Program-made: the position numbers and the translations under genes
In this document: in pieces, positions 14,339 through 27,948 of the stretch
Numbering within the stretch: the stretch's first letter is position 1
Layout of the letters: each line of letters starts with the position of its first letter
Notes under the pieces: generated by a model
Databases searched by the model: none
Seen by the model: only the letters and a program-made list of their open reading frames with translations
Told to the model about the DNA's origin: nothing
Assembly (NCBI RefSeq): GCF_910592395.1
Contig: NC_088316.1
Location: 19,158,001-19,222,000, forward strand
From: Lineus longissimus
Lineage: Eukaryota; Nemertea; Pilidiophora; Heteronemertea; Lineidae
DNA: 64,000 nt
Direction of reading: 5' to 3'

Positions 14339-17300
14339 CTGGGAACAAACCCCGTCACAACTCTTACAAAACTCATTACGTCGCTGGCAATTCCGTCCTG
14401 CAGGATTATCCATCAATGGTTCGGACTGTGATTGAATCCTCAACCTGGGAAAGCAGCGTATTACCTCATAGGCTAATCCCGGTCAGGCAAGCGTCTTGGA
14501 GGGATTAACCTTGCTTGGAGGGAGGACCCAGGACGACGATCCTCCTGATGAGATTTTGATAAAGATGTTATCAATGTTCTAATCTGACCTTATTAGTGTT
14601 CTAATCTGACTTAATATTGTGATGCATCATGTATAAAGACCATGGCATTCTGATTACATTCCATGTTTCAGATATTATTCAACTTCTTTGCATCAGTTTC
14701 TTGATGGAATCTTGAGCGAAGTATGATTTGTAAACTCAGGCAAACCGTATACGCTGTCACAAAGACCTCACTTGAAAGGAGGTGTAGTTTACAAGATCTT
14801 ACAATGCGACCATCTCCAGAGATTTGGGAGATGGACCCTCATAGGCACGGCAGCTTGGGGATCTGAAGATGATGATAGGGCCGTGAATGGCGTTTTGTGT
14901 TTGGTGAACTCGAGGAAACAAACTACCAAAGGAACCAAATAAAGGCTGAATAAACATCTGAGTTAGCAAACGTTTATGAATATAGGCCTGATAAAATTTC
15001 AACATGATTTTGTAATGACCGCTATTACGGGCATCAACCATCATTCTCTTCAGTTTTTGGAGACTTGTTCTTTGCTACTCGACCTACTCTTCATCATATT
15101 ATAGTCTAATCATTGGCTGTTCTGATTTGCCGAACTCATCCTTTTGTCAGCCTCCATTCCGAGGGCTAGGGCACATTTACTCCGTGTCGTGATGCACGTG
15201 ATATGTACGACTATCAACTGTGCAATGGCGTAGCTTGGAGACTGCATTTTAGCAAATTAGATTCCAACGTAATTAGAGCTAATGTCAGACACACTGCTAC
15301 TATAATCAGAGCAATTACTACAGTATTCTGCCAGCCCTACTTTAATCAAATCTTCATCCAATGATTTTTTCAAGATGGCACCAATTTAGCAGTAAACATG
15401 CTTTTCAAGTGGTTGGCTTGCAGGCAGTTGGCATTTTAAGTGGGAAAGCAGGGGTGACTTGGTTCTGGGAGCTGATTTGTGTAATGATAACTCTAGCATG
15501 TCAAGTTGTTTTCCTTTTTGATAGATAATTGAAGACGGCATGTCAAATTTATTAACAAGAAACGATTACACAGAGTTGGCACATCTGTAACGAGATTTTG
15601 TCTACAATATGACCATATGAAAGTCCAATCGTCCAAATTGCCTGAAAACACAGATTGGCTTTTTTGGCTGCCAGTATATGATAAGAGTTGGTCCGCCTAT
15701 AAAGCACATATAGCGATAGAACAAGAAAACCCAATTAGCACTTTACTCCGGCAACACGGTATAGGAGGCATTGACTGCTTTTTATGAGAGGATGTCAAAC
15801 AAAAACAAGATTACTTGATAAATTGGGTGACTATGTTTGCCGGTATTGGCTGACGGTGGACTGGAGTGTATAAAGCATCCCTTAACCAAGACCCAAGGAA
15901 ATGGTAAAAAGAAGCATGGCATATAGTATATTGGTTATGTAACCCTTTCGGCGAAGTTCCAGCCAACGTTCATAGAAAATATCAAAGCGAGCGGTTGCAA
16001 TTTTCAGATTCTGTTTCATGCATCTTCAGCCTTGTACATGCGACCATGCCGCAGTCTTATGATGGCAGGTACATCTCCCATGTATGTTGAACCCCAGACC
16101 AATCCTTCTAATGCTGCTTATGACAGGGAGTTTATGGTAAACGAAGGAAAAGGTGGTAATTTGTCTCTAAACTAATGAGTACAGCCATTATACCTCAGTT
16201 GGTGACAGTAAGCATCGCTCAGACACGGATATGCTGTCATCACAAAAGGCAGCTGCTTAAATACGCCATAGAGTAAGCGGCTTTGAGTGTACTTTTAGTC
16301 TGGTGGTTGTGACTGCTCCTCAAGAAGGAATAGCATCTCAACCCTATAGGCACTGGCGAGCGATAGATGTGATTTCGCTTGGAGCGTGTGTATGTCATCA
16401 GCGGATACTGATACTTCCAAATGTGATCAGCTGTCTGGCTGCCGAGGGGGAAAGGTCGGATGGTTGGGTGACTGGTCGGATGGTTAGGTCACTGGCGTGG
16501 AAGTCATCATACTCTATTCAACCAATTCAGATTGCAATCCGTGTTCTCGTCATCATCTTCGCATTCTGGGTTATGGCGATGCCTAGGCCAAGAGCGGGAA
16601 CACGGCTCCGTGTATTACAGGTAATCCTGAAGAATACGAACGTGTATGACAAATGTGGTTTTCAGGAGTTATTGCAGGACTAATCTGCCAGGTGATACCG
16701 TCACAGGAAGGTGTGGTCGCATTTGTCAAGATGTCGGAAAGAAAGTCAACGAAGGAAGGTCTGCGTGGGAGGGCTTAATCAAATGTGCTTACACCTTGCA
16801 ACAAGCTGCATAACACGTTATCGGAAGTAGAATGGACCATATCGTTTGCCAGCAAACCGTGAATGTGATCTCTGGCTCATCTCTATCACGAGTTCCATGC
16901 GTAAAAAACACATCTTGTCACCTTGTAACCCATTGTCAGCATATGACAGGTGTGATTAAGAAACCGCCAAACATAACAAGTCGTGTCCGAGTTAATACAC
17001 AAGCATCTTATCGCTCATCCGAGTGGCGGTGCTCTTTTCTACCATCGCTCTGACATGCAATCATGGGCAGCAGTGTTACATCAACACCCACTCACGATCT
17101 CAGCATCGTCTCGTCACAGCCAAGATATAATTGCAATGGCGCATTGTGCTGGATGTCGTTGTTCGAAGACCGTGCATTGAAAAAGTCAAAGGGGAGATCG
17201 GCAAACTGAAGTTGGCGATTTTTAGGAGGAAAGAAGAGATTGTCACGATCGTCTACAGAATAGGTTGGCGTATAGAAAGGGGATCGATTGTTACAAACAC

Positions 17301-20300
17301 ATCTACTGTACAACGGCCTTTATTGAGATTCAGTACGGCCATCAAACCACATTTCTGTTGAAGAAGCCGACACAAAAATGGCCATTGATGGCAAGTGATC
17401 ACTATATGTTGTCTTTACACTCAAGTCCTGCCATTCCTTCGACTGCATCTCTTGGTAGCAAATATGCTCGACACTTACTGGCCGCAATATCGTAAAGACA
17501 CTCTAATATGTTAGAGATTGTAACGTGATTGGGGATTTGAGCAAACTGTTGCTGATGAGGGGAATGTTTATGAGATGAGTCATAGGGTGGGCGTTTAAGT
17601 AGCGTTATCAAATAGAATGTTCAGGGATATTGTTAGGCCTATTAACTTAAGACTATTTCGCTAAGGAATTGGCATGAGTCAACAGTGCCTGATGCAATAA
17701 AGGCTTTTACCATCATCGTGTCGAAGAGTTAGAATGAATCAATTAAGATAGAAGTAATCTACGCTATTTAAGTACATACCAATAATTCATCAGCTCTTAA
17801 AATAGATCGAATCATCAGAATGTCATTATATGAAATAAAAAATTGATCATAGCAGATTGAAACACAAAACATGAAAATGATAGAACTGATAATTATCATT
17901 TTAACAAATGAACACGTGAAAGGTAACTGTGTTGACATCAATCAAAAGTTTAGCGATTACAGTAGAGTGACGATAAATGGCATATGATTCAATGTACCAT
18001 GTGTGTTATCGAAGGGAAATTTTTATACAAACCCACATGATATATCAACGGGCAATAAACGACTAGAATGATGACTTTCAGAGCTCTTTCTATATCAAAC
18101 AGCAATCATAAAGTTCGATAAACGCTATTAGAGAGATTTGGGAAATTCGTGGTGTTTATTCAGTACTCTGCAAATACAGTTTCGACTGAATCGCTCCTTG
18201 ATTGCCCGATTGCTTCTCCCAGTTGGGAGAGCATCGAGATCATTAGGATGCGATTCTAAAGGACGGAAGTTTGGAGGAGTTTACGATTTGAAGTAGGCAA
18301 TCACGTTGAGTGGAGTGGGACGTTGGGATAGGACTATGATTGCTCAAACTCAAGCACCACGGAATTTCAGTAACTTGGACAAAGTTATAGTAGGTATGCA
18401 AGGTCAACGTTGGCCCTGCAGTCTCAAAAGACGTCGCGACCATCATTATCTCCTCCAAAAAAAGGAGCGAGGTCAGAGCTATGCGACGAAGATATTTAGC
18501 GCCACAACCGAAAACCCCAGCAATCCTGGAGCCTATAATTACCAGCATGATACATTTAAGGCGAGGAATCCACTGGGAGGTAATCAGCAATCTAAGACCG
18601 ACATTACCCAATTGGCATTCTTGGAAGCACTCGACAAAGTTCTTTTGGAGGAGAAATAGCTGAATACACCATATGGGTGAGCTAGCGCAATTAGCCGGTG
18701 TGAATGTACAATGCAATGAATCATGTACAGATTGGCCGGTCTTCACTGTCCCATTAGATGTACACAATGCGGCCGACCACATATTTGAAATTGACGCGTC
18801 GAGACCTTTGTCAAGGTATTTTGTACAGCGCCAGTGGTTATAGTAAGCCACTGTTGTAGTAAGCTGTCACCTAGGGATTAAGAGTATGTAATTAGTTGTA
18901 TGTATATACAGTCACACTCGTTTGCCTATTATTGTTAACCGTTGTGTAGTATACATTATTGTAGTGTAAAGTTAGTTTATATTGAAGCACTGTAGAAGTA
19001 AGACGTGTTATCTTTAGTTGTATTAAAAGTCACTTTCATGTTACCTTCTTCGTCGGTTGTGTTGTGTGGTGGGATACCTTGTCCATATTGGCGAAGGTGT
19101 ATGAGGTACACAAGCAATGCCATGTAACACATTAAAACGCCCCTACAAGAGAATGCACCCAAGACTAGTGTGTTGACCGTCGTGTGCATTTCAGAGGGAG
19201 ATACAGATTCTGATTGCATTGATGGTCTAAGCAACGATATCAGGGAGAGGAAAAGTTGTTGGGCCATTGAAGTCGACCCTACGTACTTTTCTGATCGATT
19301 TCCTTGATGACATTAACGGTATACATGACCACCTTGAGTTTAAAAAGACAAAGAGCAGTTTCTTGTCTACATGTATGTCTACCATGCATAAGATGACCAG
19401 TATAAGGTGTTGGACAGTTCAATGGTGCCTTGGCGGTGTCGAAGCTGTCAATACTACCAAGGCGATCCACTACCACTCAAGCAGACGACAATAGCACTCC
19501 AGACTGATCCAAATCAATCCAATTTTATATCTGCTTGCTGCAGGAATGATTACTTTCCTGGAGAAGTGATCCGTGCTGAATATCAACAGAGAAACTCACA
19601 AGAAACCAATGCAATGCACGAAATCATGGGGATATGCCATTAACGTGATTCGCTATTGAAGTGGGCAAGCTCGCTGCCATGAAGACCTAGCAGAACCAGT
19701 AAAGGTTATATCGATGATGGATAAAAAGGGCAAAATTCACAACGATAAACCTGGATAAACTAATTCGATTATGAAAAAAAAGCTTGTCGAGCGATGGCTA
19801 ACCTGAATTGAAGGAGTGCAAGTGGATGACCCACATGTTGGATTCGGAAGCTATGCTAAGAAGAACTGGTTGATCGCTGTTGTCATGCTCTTCTACACTT
19901 ACATGTAGGGGGCGATGCTTTCAACAGTGCTTGTCACCATACGTTTTGTATAACAGCTCTCAATCGCATAAACTGTCTCTAAAGACCCTCTTGACCAGAT
20001 AATCCAATAAGCCACACACCCACTATACAAACCACATGACATCTTTCTGCAATGCTAGACTAAATGCCATGAACCGCTGCAGACTTGAATTGTCTGAGAT
20101 GAGGAGAGCCCATCATAAGAAACGGAAGCTGGCCTTTAAAAGCACTTCAACGAATTGGGAAAAATCTTTATGAGTGCACTTATGCAACTGACTCTGTAAT
20201 GGTAGGTGTGAATTGTGGATCATAGCCGGTAAACGATATCAAGTCAGTCTGGTGTCACATGCACGGGGAGCCATGCTGGCTATCGGGACTTTCACACGTC

Positions 20301-23300
20301 AGATGTGTTGCTGTTGTTTCATGCTTTTGTCGTTCGCTGTGCCGTTGGCCATCCTGATTCTTGCTTGCATCTGTCATGGGTGTGTTTTAAGTGCTTCTAG
20401 CGCTCATTTCAATTATGCTGGTTTTAAAGCTTTTATCCCGCGGATAAGCCTTCTAAAATAACTCGAAATGAGCACCTGTCTGAACCTGAGAGAGGTAAGT
20501 TCTGGTTAAGACTCGTACAGACTCATCAGAACGATTCGCGCATCATGGTTCAGTTGGGCTGTGTTATCCATGAGGGGAGATTGACCAGTAACCCAGCTTT
20601 TCACGTTTACGATTTTGTAATGACTTTCTTTACCCACTCCCTCCAGACCATTGGAGACAAACAGCATATTTCACTGTTTTCTCGGGTCCAGCAGGATTTC
20701 CACAATACCAGATACATATAACCTAATGTATTCAGACTTGTCTCGGTTTTATACAGACGACTGCAGATTTCCCTCAGGGGCCATTATGAATCCGTGTATA
20801 CATCAAATACTATACCGTGTGGTGGTTGGAGGTCTTCCAAAGATGAAAATAGAGGCAACGATGGCAGCTTTTTCTGAAGAATTTGATAAACGCGAATCTT
20901 GCTGTTTTGTTCATAAAGCACAACAGCTTGTGTTTCAATTTGACAGATCCTATACATCAGTATGTCTTAGTTTGCTTCTGCAGTGCTGAGACAACTTATC
21001 TTGGGGGATCAGACAATTGGCCAATCGAAAGCTGTACTGTGAATCATCTCTAATTCACAATTGAAACATTGCTAATGGGAGTACAGCCTCCGTGTATAGC
21101 GACTGCAACTGTAAATGGTCAATGGCATTGGCTTAGCCAGCTAAGGGTTTCCAGAAGTGGTCGTTTTCCAGAAAAACAAGGTGGATTTTGAAAGAATTTC
21201 TACTCCAGCTCATCCGAGCCCCGCTCTGACTACGCTGATCAATGGATTAGTCGATGGTCAACCTGTCACCCTCATCGTGAATCCAGCTGCTTGACGCTGC
21301 TATTTGCATTCTGCTCTTCTTCTCCCTGATTTCATTTTCGATGATTCCCAGAAGGACCCTTCATGAGCGCTTGATGTATTAACATCGTTGGGAATAATAC
21401 ACTTGGAAGACAGTACCGGGTGATGGCCCAATTACAAACATGAGTTTACAATGCTAGATTTGCTAGAATTGTAGAGCCTGGTCAGTCACAGGAAAAATAA
21501 CTTTGGTTAATACGACTGTCCTCGACACTACCCCTTGAAGCTATGGATCCGATTATTTCAGACACGTTCTCTGGCATCCATATAAATCCCACCAACAGCA
21601 CTGGGTAGTTATCTTTGGCTATCGGACGCCGGCTCGGGACACCAGGGACGCCTCTCGCTTAATCAGAGTAAACTCCATCACTCAAAGCCAGGTTATGGGG
21701 ACATGTAGCTTGTATGAGGCCAGTCTTGTTAGCAGCCGTCCATTGCCTTGATCGAGAACACCAAGACTGTTTTGTTGAGGAGGACAACAAGCAGGTGGCA
21801 AGCTGAAGGTTGATTCATCATCTGTTCTATAACCCATGCACGGTCTCAACTCAGACATGTGGTGTAACCCTTGTAACATAGCGTCATAGAGAAATTTATC
21901 AAGAAACGCTTGGCAAATAAGTTATTATAGGATTAGAATCTATCGCCAAACAATCGGGAACGACGCTTTTTCATGGAAGACACTAAAAACTGTTACACCG
22001 GTAGATCTTTCCAACAGGTTGTCTCGCTATATCCTGCTTCAATTTCCGTTGTATTTTTCAGTGATGGAGATGCTTATTCCGCAATAAGTGTCATTTCTCA
22101 TCGGTTTTCTTGCCACGGAAGCAATCAATAAAATTAGAAGCTCTCCAAGAGGATAAGAGGATATTCGTGGGTTGTGCTAAAGGGCAGACCGGTAGCTGCA
22201 ACCAATGGTGTAATGAAAGCTGGCATCCTCACCGGCGTCCGAGAGGAAGTTATTAAGGTACATTGTACATTGAGGTAACTACACCTATCTCACTGCCCAG
22301 TGTCAATGTCACTCGACAGACGAGACTTTATATTCGATACTTCATCTCATGCATGCAGCCAATTACATTTGTAATTCCAGACTGCTTACTCGATATTTCG
22401 AAATATTGAAGCAAAATTCCCGACAAAATTAGAAATGTGAGATTCCCTATATTTTGTAGGGATACTCTCTGCGTGTCAGGAAGCAATAATGTCCGTTATG
22501 GGGACAGGAACCGAGAGGAAGGTTTGATTAATAACAGCCACTATCACAAGAAATGTAGATGGCATGATACATTAGTGCGCCGTGTTTTGAAATAATTTAC
22601 GAGTAGCATCATTTCCCCGGTTGGTAATCCGATGGAAGAAGAGATTCCTGTCGCGAAGCCACCAAGGGAATTATACAATCAGGTTAATTTTGAAATTTTT
22701 GTGGGAGGCTGGCGAATGAAGGTTATCTGCATGGAGGGAAAACAATGTGTGTTTGTCTCACCGAATAGCAGAAGAGGAACAAGTGATCCATCCACTGGCA
22801 TCGTGCTCGGCTGATAAGAACACACAGCACTGATAGATGTGTCGGATGTTCCATCAGCGACTGTCAAGGAACAGCCAACGTTTGCTAGGCGGTTACGTGA
22901 TGTAAGTACCTGTAAATATGTCACCGCAAATAATCTCATCAGTCATCCAACCCAGAGCAGCTGTACACCCTATTGCGGAACAAGACCAAGTTGTGGCGAT
23001 CTATCATGGGTAAGCTAGTTATCGAGGCAGCAGTCCCTAAAGGATGCTTACACTGGAGAGGCGACCAATTAACCCTCAAGAAGATAGATCCTGGACAAAA
23101 TGAGTATCGACTTCTCAAATCGAGTATTTGAAATCGATATATAGACTTGATAAATAACCATAAATCATATGTTAACATCGTAGCCGGTTATTTGATTTAT
23201 GAAGCTGCATGGTGCCTGAGTGACCTTTAAGCGTTAGAAACTGTTTGGTGATTCGAATGTCGGCCCGATTTGTTTGACTCTGCTATACCCGAACAGATAC

Positions 23301-23819
23301 CGACCTCCGAAATCGCACTGATACACACTGAGCCTTGGAGAAATCACGGTCCACCTAGAAGCCATTTTCGGTAAAAACAACAATTGCTGAATTTCTCCCT
23401 TTAAAGTATTAATACCAGGAGACAAGATTGGGTTGATAACCAACCATACAGCTGCCCTCTTCTGTCAAGGCTGGTTTAGTCTCCTCTGGTTCCTGTAGGC
23501 TGTATGACATTTTGCGAAATATCGCGTCGGATTAAATTCGCGACAGATTTGAGAGCTAAATACAGCTCGCTTCAATCTCCATTATTGACTTTTGAGTTAA
23601 TAAAGGCAAAGACTGTAGAAAGGCAACATGCAACTTGAGGATACCATTATAATGTCAGGATTAGGCTTAATAAGGAAGAGAATGTGTATCTCCTTGGTGA
23701 TACCCTATAACGATTGAGGTGCGTGGTGTGCGTGACAGGGGTTTTACCGGAAGCTGTTTTAGTGACGAGAAGGGAACTGTTTACATGCTTCTGTCATGGA
23801 AACCAGAACATGAATAACA
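14339..23819. other. Gene-poor intergenic stretch
   Basis: No gene is supportable. Small items seen: a 20-bp direct repeat near 16,453-16,495, an AT-rich block at about 17,640-18,150 containing a perfect TGATAATTATCA palindrome (17,887-17,898), and overlapping open frames on both strands at 18,243-18,851. None has a recognisable domain. Confidence 0.55.
18306..18659 (+). CDS. Low-confidence 117-codon open frame overlapping an antisense frame
   Basis: The plus-strand product is hydrophilic and ends in LLEEK before a TAG stop. An antisense frame of 202 codons (18,243-18,851) and a second plus-strand frame cover the same DNA. Three open frames in one place more often mean a stop-poor local composition than a gene. 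I recognise no family in any of them and see no convincing splice acceptor. Confidence 0.15.
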   Translation: MSGVGRWDRTMIAQTQAPRNFSNLDKVIVGMQGQRWPCSLKRRRDHHYLLQKKERGQSYATKIFSATTENPSNPGAYNYQHDTFKARNPLGGNQQSKTDITQLAFLEALDKVLLEEK

Positions 23820-23999
23820 CAGTAAAACCTCACTATCAAGGACACTCTTGTGACTGACAGTGTAATGTCTTTACAGCGAGGTCGTCGAATAACAGGGGTC
23901 GAATTGTAGAGACGGCCTGACCTGTTTGGGACCAAAATCACTATCCTTAATAGAGAGATCGTCCTGCTACAGAGATGTCTGCTCAGGCAGGTTCGACTG
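23820..23999. mobile_element. 180-bp inverted-repeat element (MITE), copy 1
   Basis: It begins CAGTAAAACCTCACTATC and ends in the inverted counterpart GGTTCGACTG. The interior shares with the copy at 25,035-25,212 the words GGGACCAAAA and CCTTAATAGAGAG at the same relative place, and the two copies are almost the same length (180 and 178 bp). The right flank is TA and the left flank is CA. It has no coding capacity, so it would be a non-autonomous DNA-transposon derivative. Confidence 0.7.
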
Positions 24000-24165
24000 T
24001 ACACATAGTGTCACGTCCCCCTCTATACTACACTGTAAGAAAGACAAGGGAGAATCCTTAGATGTATGTTCATCCACATTAACATGCAATTGTTTCGATC
24101 CTTTCGATCAAATGATGGAGGGAACATTGAAACCGAACACCAAGAAATATCACAACAATACCTAC

Positions 24166-24253
24166 CTATCGGGAACCGGTCGGGGAATCCCTCGGCGAAC
24201 ACGGACAGGATGTAACCACAGATGAAAAAAGCAACGATTTTGTCCAATTCCAT
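24166..24253 (-). CDS. Candidate first coding exon of a secreted protein (signal peptide)
   Basis: The minus strand carries an ATG in good context (AAAATGG) at 24,253, followed by 29 codons and a donor (GATAG then GTAGGT), phase 1. The first ~20 residues form a classic signal peptide: MELD, then a hydrophobic core IVAFFICGYILSVFA, then a small-residue cleavage site before EGFPDRFP. This is what the first exon of a secreted peptide or receptor gene looks like. A downstream acceptor at about 23,456 (CTTGACAG) would join in frame to a short tail ending at a stop, giving a peptide of ~46 residues, but that junction is not certain. Part of the upstream MITE would then lie in intron 1. Confidence 0.38.
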
Positions 24254-25034
24254 TTTGTATACCGTTCCTCCAAAGATTTGAATATGAAGACCTACGATTA
24301 CTCCACGTGACTTAGGGAAAAGTTATTAAACGATGTATAGCTCTCATAGCTAAGAGTAATATATGCTACTCTACTGCCCGAAACCTTTTCCTTTGAAAAA
24401 AAGATGTATCCTTTTTAAATAGTGTCTTGGTCAGCCGCGTTGTGACACCGAGACTGCCTCATAGATGACAATTCATGAGACTACATCTATGGCATGTACT
24501 CCTTATCAAGGCCTGGTCCTATCTGACTTCCACATTAAATAAAAGCAAACTCTCAAAGAAGAATCCAGGATCAATGGCTCAAGTTATGATCATCAATGAA
24601 TAACTCCTATAAATCATTCGTCGGATGGCCCAGTCCTTTGCATAGATCAAAAGTACCAATGTCAACAGCAGCAACCACAACACCACACCTGTATATTGTT
24701 ATTACTCATCTTCCTCCATCCTGACCACAATAAGTCGCTGAACACGGATACATTTCACATTAGCAGCTTATATTCTCAGCTTTTTGGTAAATGACACTTG
24801 ACGATACAATTACGCTGGCAATGATGAGAGCCACTTCTCCGAAACACTCGATCGCCGTCCCGGAATTGTCTTGGGAAGGATTCTTAGCCATGAATACGAA
24901 TGCGCGGCATTACATCCAAAACAGTAGTGAAGGTATCCATAGATGGTCTAGCACCACGTGCTTTGCATTGAAACTGTGAGAAAATTGACGAGGAGGCCGT
25001 GCGTGAGGACGCCTGTCATCAAACGCTGGAACTA
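24254..25034. other. Intergenic DNA, nothing recognised
   Basis: No open frame, repeat or RNA gene is supportable here. The first few dozen bases (minus strand) would be the 5' leader of the signal-peptide exon if that gene is real. Confidence 0.5.
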
Positions 25035-25212
25035 CAGTAGAACCTCTCTATTAAGGACACCCTCGAGACTGACAAATGCTGTACTTAATAGAGAGGTATC
25101 CTGATTAGAGAGGTCAAATTGAATGGAATGTCCCAATTTGGGACCAAAACTAGTGTCCTTAATAGAGAGGTTGTCTCTTATAGAGAGGTGTCCGCTAAGG
25201 GAGGTTCCACTG
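25035..25212. mobile_element. 178-bp inverted-repeat element (MITE), copy 2, with TA flanks
   Basis: It starts CAGTAGAACCTCTCTATTA and ends in the inverted form GGAGGTTCCACTG. TA lies on both sides (25,033-25,034 and 25,213-25,214), as expected from a TA target duplication. The phrase 'TCTCTATTAAGGACAC' and its variants recur inside it several times. It is related to the element at 23,820-23,999. The TA duplication points to a Tc1/mariner-like mover, but no transposase is present here. Confidence 0.75.
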
Positions 25213-26919
25213 TATTACCGCCTGCTCGCTGATCTACGTCTGTACGCGTGTTTGGTCGAGACAAACTTAATAGGCAATGTAGCAGCTTTAAATGTCCTAC
25301 TTAAAACTAGTGTCATTCTCTACATGCACGTATAACGGCGCTTTGGACGTCCTGGCGACTGTTATGCAGAGAACAAAGCTGTAACGCGTTCCCGCAATCG
25401 CTCTCAGCGACAAGATTAGGCTTCCATTGCAACTAGCTACATGCGATGGTAAGAATTTTGCAACGCATGCGATTTTTTTCAATGTTTAGATGCAGTATGG
25501 CTGCTGCAGTCGTTGTCACAATCGCATTCACCCTAACTTTTCACCCTAGCCTTCAAAACAGCAGACGATATCGACTCACAATCAGCGTTGCCACTGTTAC
25601 GTTCTCTTAATGCCAAGAACTAATCACTTTCTATTCCCTGGTACCATTTTTTCTATCACACGCCTGTGATGGAGAAATTTAATTACACTTAAAGACATGC
25701 CTGGAACGGGTGATATTGATGAGATCGTGCCCGACATGAAAACAAGGCAGGAACAATCGGAAGATTTCCGAAAAAAGCACACCAGGCATGCCTTTTAATC
25801 ACATTCGTTGACGCAGTGCGCCTGTGTAGAAGTTTGAAATGTCCTAGGATAGAATGTCCGTGGAACCATATTGGCAACATTTTCACCGCTCCTGAAGATG
25901 GCTATCGTCAAGCTAGCAAACTTGCCATTTAGAAACTACAGGTTGGTTGAGCATCTTCATCCAAGTCAAGGATATGGCAAAGGCCCCAAACCACCAATTC
26001 ATAGGTGTCGGCTTCAACAAACACAAAAACCGCCCTTATGTAACAGCCCCGACAAGTTGCATTTGGGGGATTTACACTCCAGACGCAATGGTATCAGCCC
26101 CCGCCCCCTCCACCATATGAAGACACTATTAAGGATGAGGAGTGGCGTTTCTCGGGAGTCTAATGGGAATAATGCCCATAATATGATTATCTCGTGGGTG
26201 ATGCGGCCAAATTGAAAATCGCTGAATACACCTTGGGGAGCATTGGCTGATTGGCTTATACCGTCATCTTAGATGGCCCACAGTTCCTAGAAGAAGTCAT
26301 AAATACTTTCTTAACTTATTACCCGCAGGGCTCGGTTGTTCAACATAAGTTCGGTCACTAAAACGCTGGCGTTAACTGTCCCAAGTGAACTTGGACTTAA
26401 CCGAAAGAGATAACGCCCAGTTAATTCAACGTCAGTGTTGGTGAGAACACTTGTTTTTGTCTTCACATCATATTCTTGGTCAACGTATCAATGTTATTCT
26501 TTCATCTTGTTTATGGCTGCCTTTGTTGCAGCTGGATACAGATTCTCAACTATAGCTCGGAATCGCAATCAACAGCGAAGCGAGGAACAGCCCTATTTAC
26601 ACCCAATTATCTCGCATCAGTAAGTTATTGCCTCCCGTAAATACCAATCTTAAGTGTGCTATCAAACGATGAAACCTTATCATTGGCATACTAACTTGAT
26701 ATAAAGTCGATGAACTAGTTTTGCCGCAAGCTGTTGACAGGAGGAGCCACAGCCAGCGACAAGCGACTGGATGTCAATTACGTAGAGCAGCAAAGTGTAC
26801 ATGTCGTTGGCTGATACCTATAGTCCCCGGCGGTATCTGTCATCGTATATGAATTGACCATTTGCCACTTTGACAAAGCATCTGACGCTTTGACTGAGAA
26901 CAGCTCCCATGTTGTCGTG
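25213..26919. other. Intergenic DNA with one isolated splice-bounded segment
   Basis: The only item of note is an 88-nt plus-strand segment at 26,532-26,619 between a strong acceptor (TTTGTTGCAG) and a strong donor (CATCA then GTAAGT). It is open in two frames but has no recognisable product and no partner exons. Confidence 0.45.
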
Positions 26920-27105
26920 GAACCCATCGGACAGTTTTTATTCACTGGCAGTGAGATTACCATAGGACAGTCTTTCACAGACAATGGAACAACCATGGGA
27001 CATCTTCCGATTGGCAATGGGACAGTCTTCCACTGGTAGTTAGGACACAACTGGTACCAGGAATAACCATAGGACAGTCTTTGAATAACCACCGGACAGA
27101 TGCTG
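26920..27105. repeat. Degenerate short tandem repeat built on CCATAGGACAGTCTTT
   Basis: Variants of CCATxGGACAGTCTT recur at irregular spacing of about 22-49 bp through this stretch, alternating with AATGG/ACTGG words. It is a decayed minisatellite just beyond the 3' end of the ARM-SPRY gene. Open frames on both strands here are products of the repeat. Confidence 0.5.
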
Positions 27106-27363
27106 CTGTTCATGTGGCAAAAGACAACTCCTCACTTTGATTGAGATAAGAACTGGCCACTAGCAATGAGAATTATAAGTTTTCCACCTGGTATAGCCAT
27201 CATGCCCTAGTGCATGAGCACTGTACATGGTACGAAGGACAGGTAGCTTTCAGTCTTGTGACCGAGGATCAGTGTCACTGTGAGACACTTTTCCATTTCA
27301 ATCATAACATCAAAAACAAAGAACAAGTGCTTTGCAGTATGTTTTGACAACGAGTTCACGATT

Positions 27364-27948
27364 TTTATTGGTTCCATTTCTTAACAAATTACACATACAT
27401 GTAAATGTAATATGACTGCGTTCAATTACCATATACATTACTAGATACATACACCCAACCTCTGCCCTGTAGGCCTCTTGTCAGAAAGTAACAACCGCGT
27501 CTACAATCTAATGATTGTCCTGGTGACTTCTATTACCAAGGACAGTACGAACATGAATATGAAGACAAGGATACACAGACATCCACTGGTTTTTGATACT
27601 CGCTCAGTAACAGTGATTAAACCTCCAGTTACACAAGATGACTGGCATATGCCATAGACTTGGTCATGATCAGTAACTTTACAAGAATACACTTCACTCA
27701 ACAAGAGATCAAGAATGTCCAACAATATCAAACTTAACAACACAACAACAGTACACTTTGATGCACCAGGTACAAGCACAAATTCGACTAAATGAACATT
27801 TTTGTGACTTCAATTTCTTTGAGAAGACTGATATATGACGAACATCATTATGACAGAAAACAACTTTCTCAAGCTTTCTCCTAACAAGAATGATGGTGTT
27901 CATTTATAAGTCCTTTTCTGTTGATAGAACAAGATGTCACATGCTTTT
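27364..27948 (-). other. Probable 3' UTR of the ARM-SPRY gene with poly(A) signal
   Basis: Downstream of the stop codon at 27,949 (minus strand) the first clear AATAAA I see is at 27,364-27,369 (read as TTTATT on the plus strand). The stretch is AT-rich and carries no further coding exon. The exact cleavage site is not visible. Confidence 0.5.

Noticed and set aside
18243-18851. 202-codon minus-strand frame, longest in the left half
   Set aside because: It overlaps two open frames on the other strand, has a patchy Cys-rich composition and matches no family; a stop-poor stretch is the simpler reading.
26532-26619. 88-nt plus-strand segment with strong acceptor and donor
   Set aside because: Two frames are open and no partner exon or domain is found. 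It could be a non-coding RNA exon but cannot be supported.
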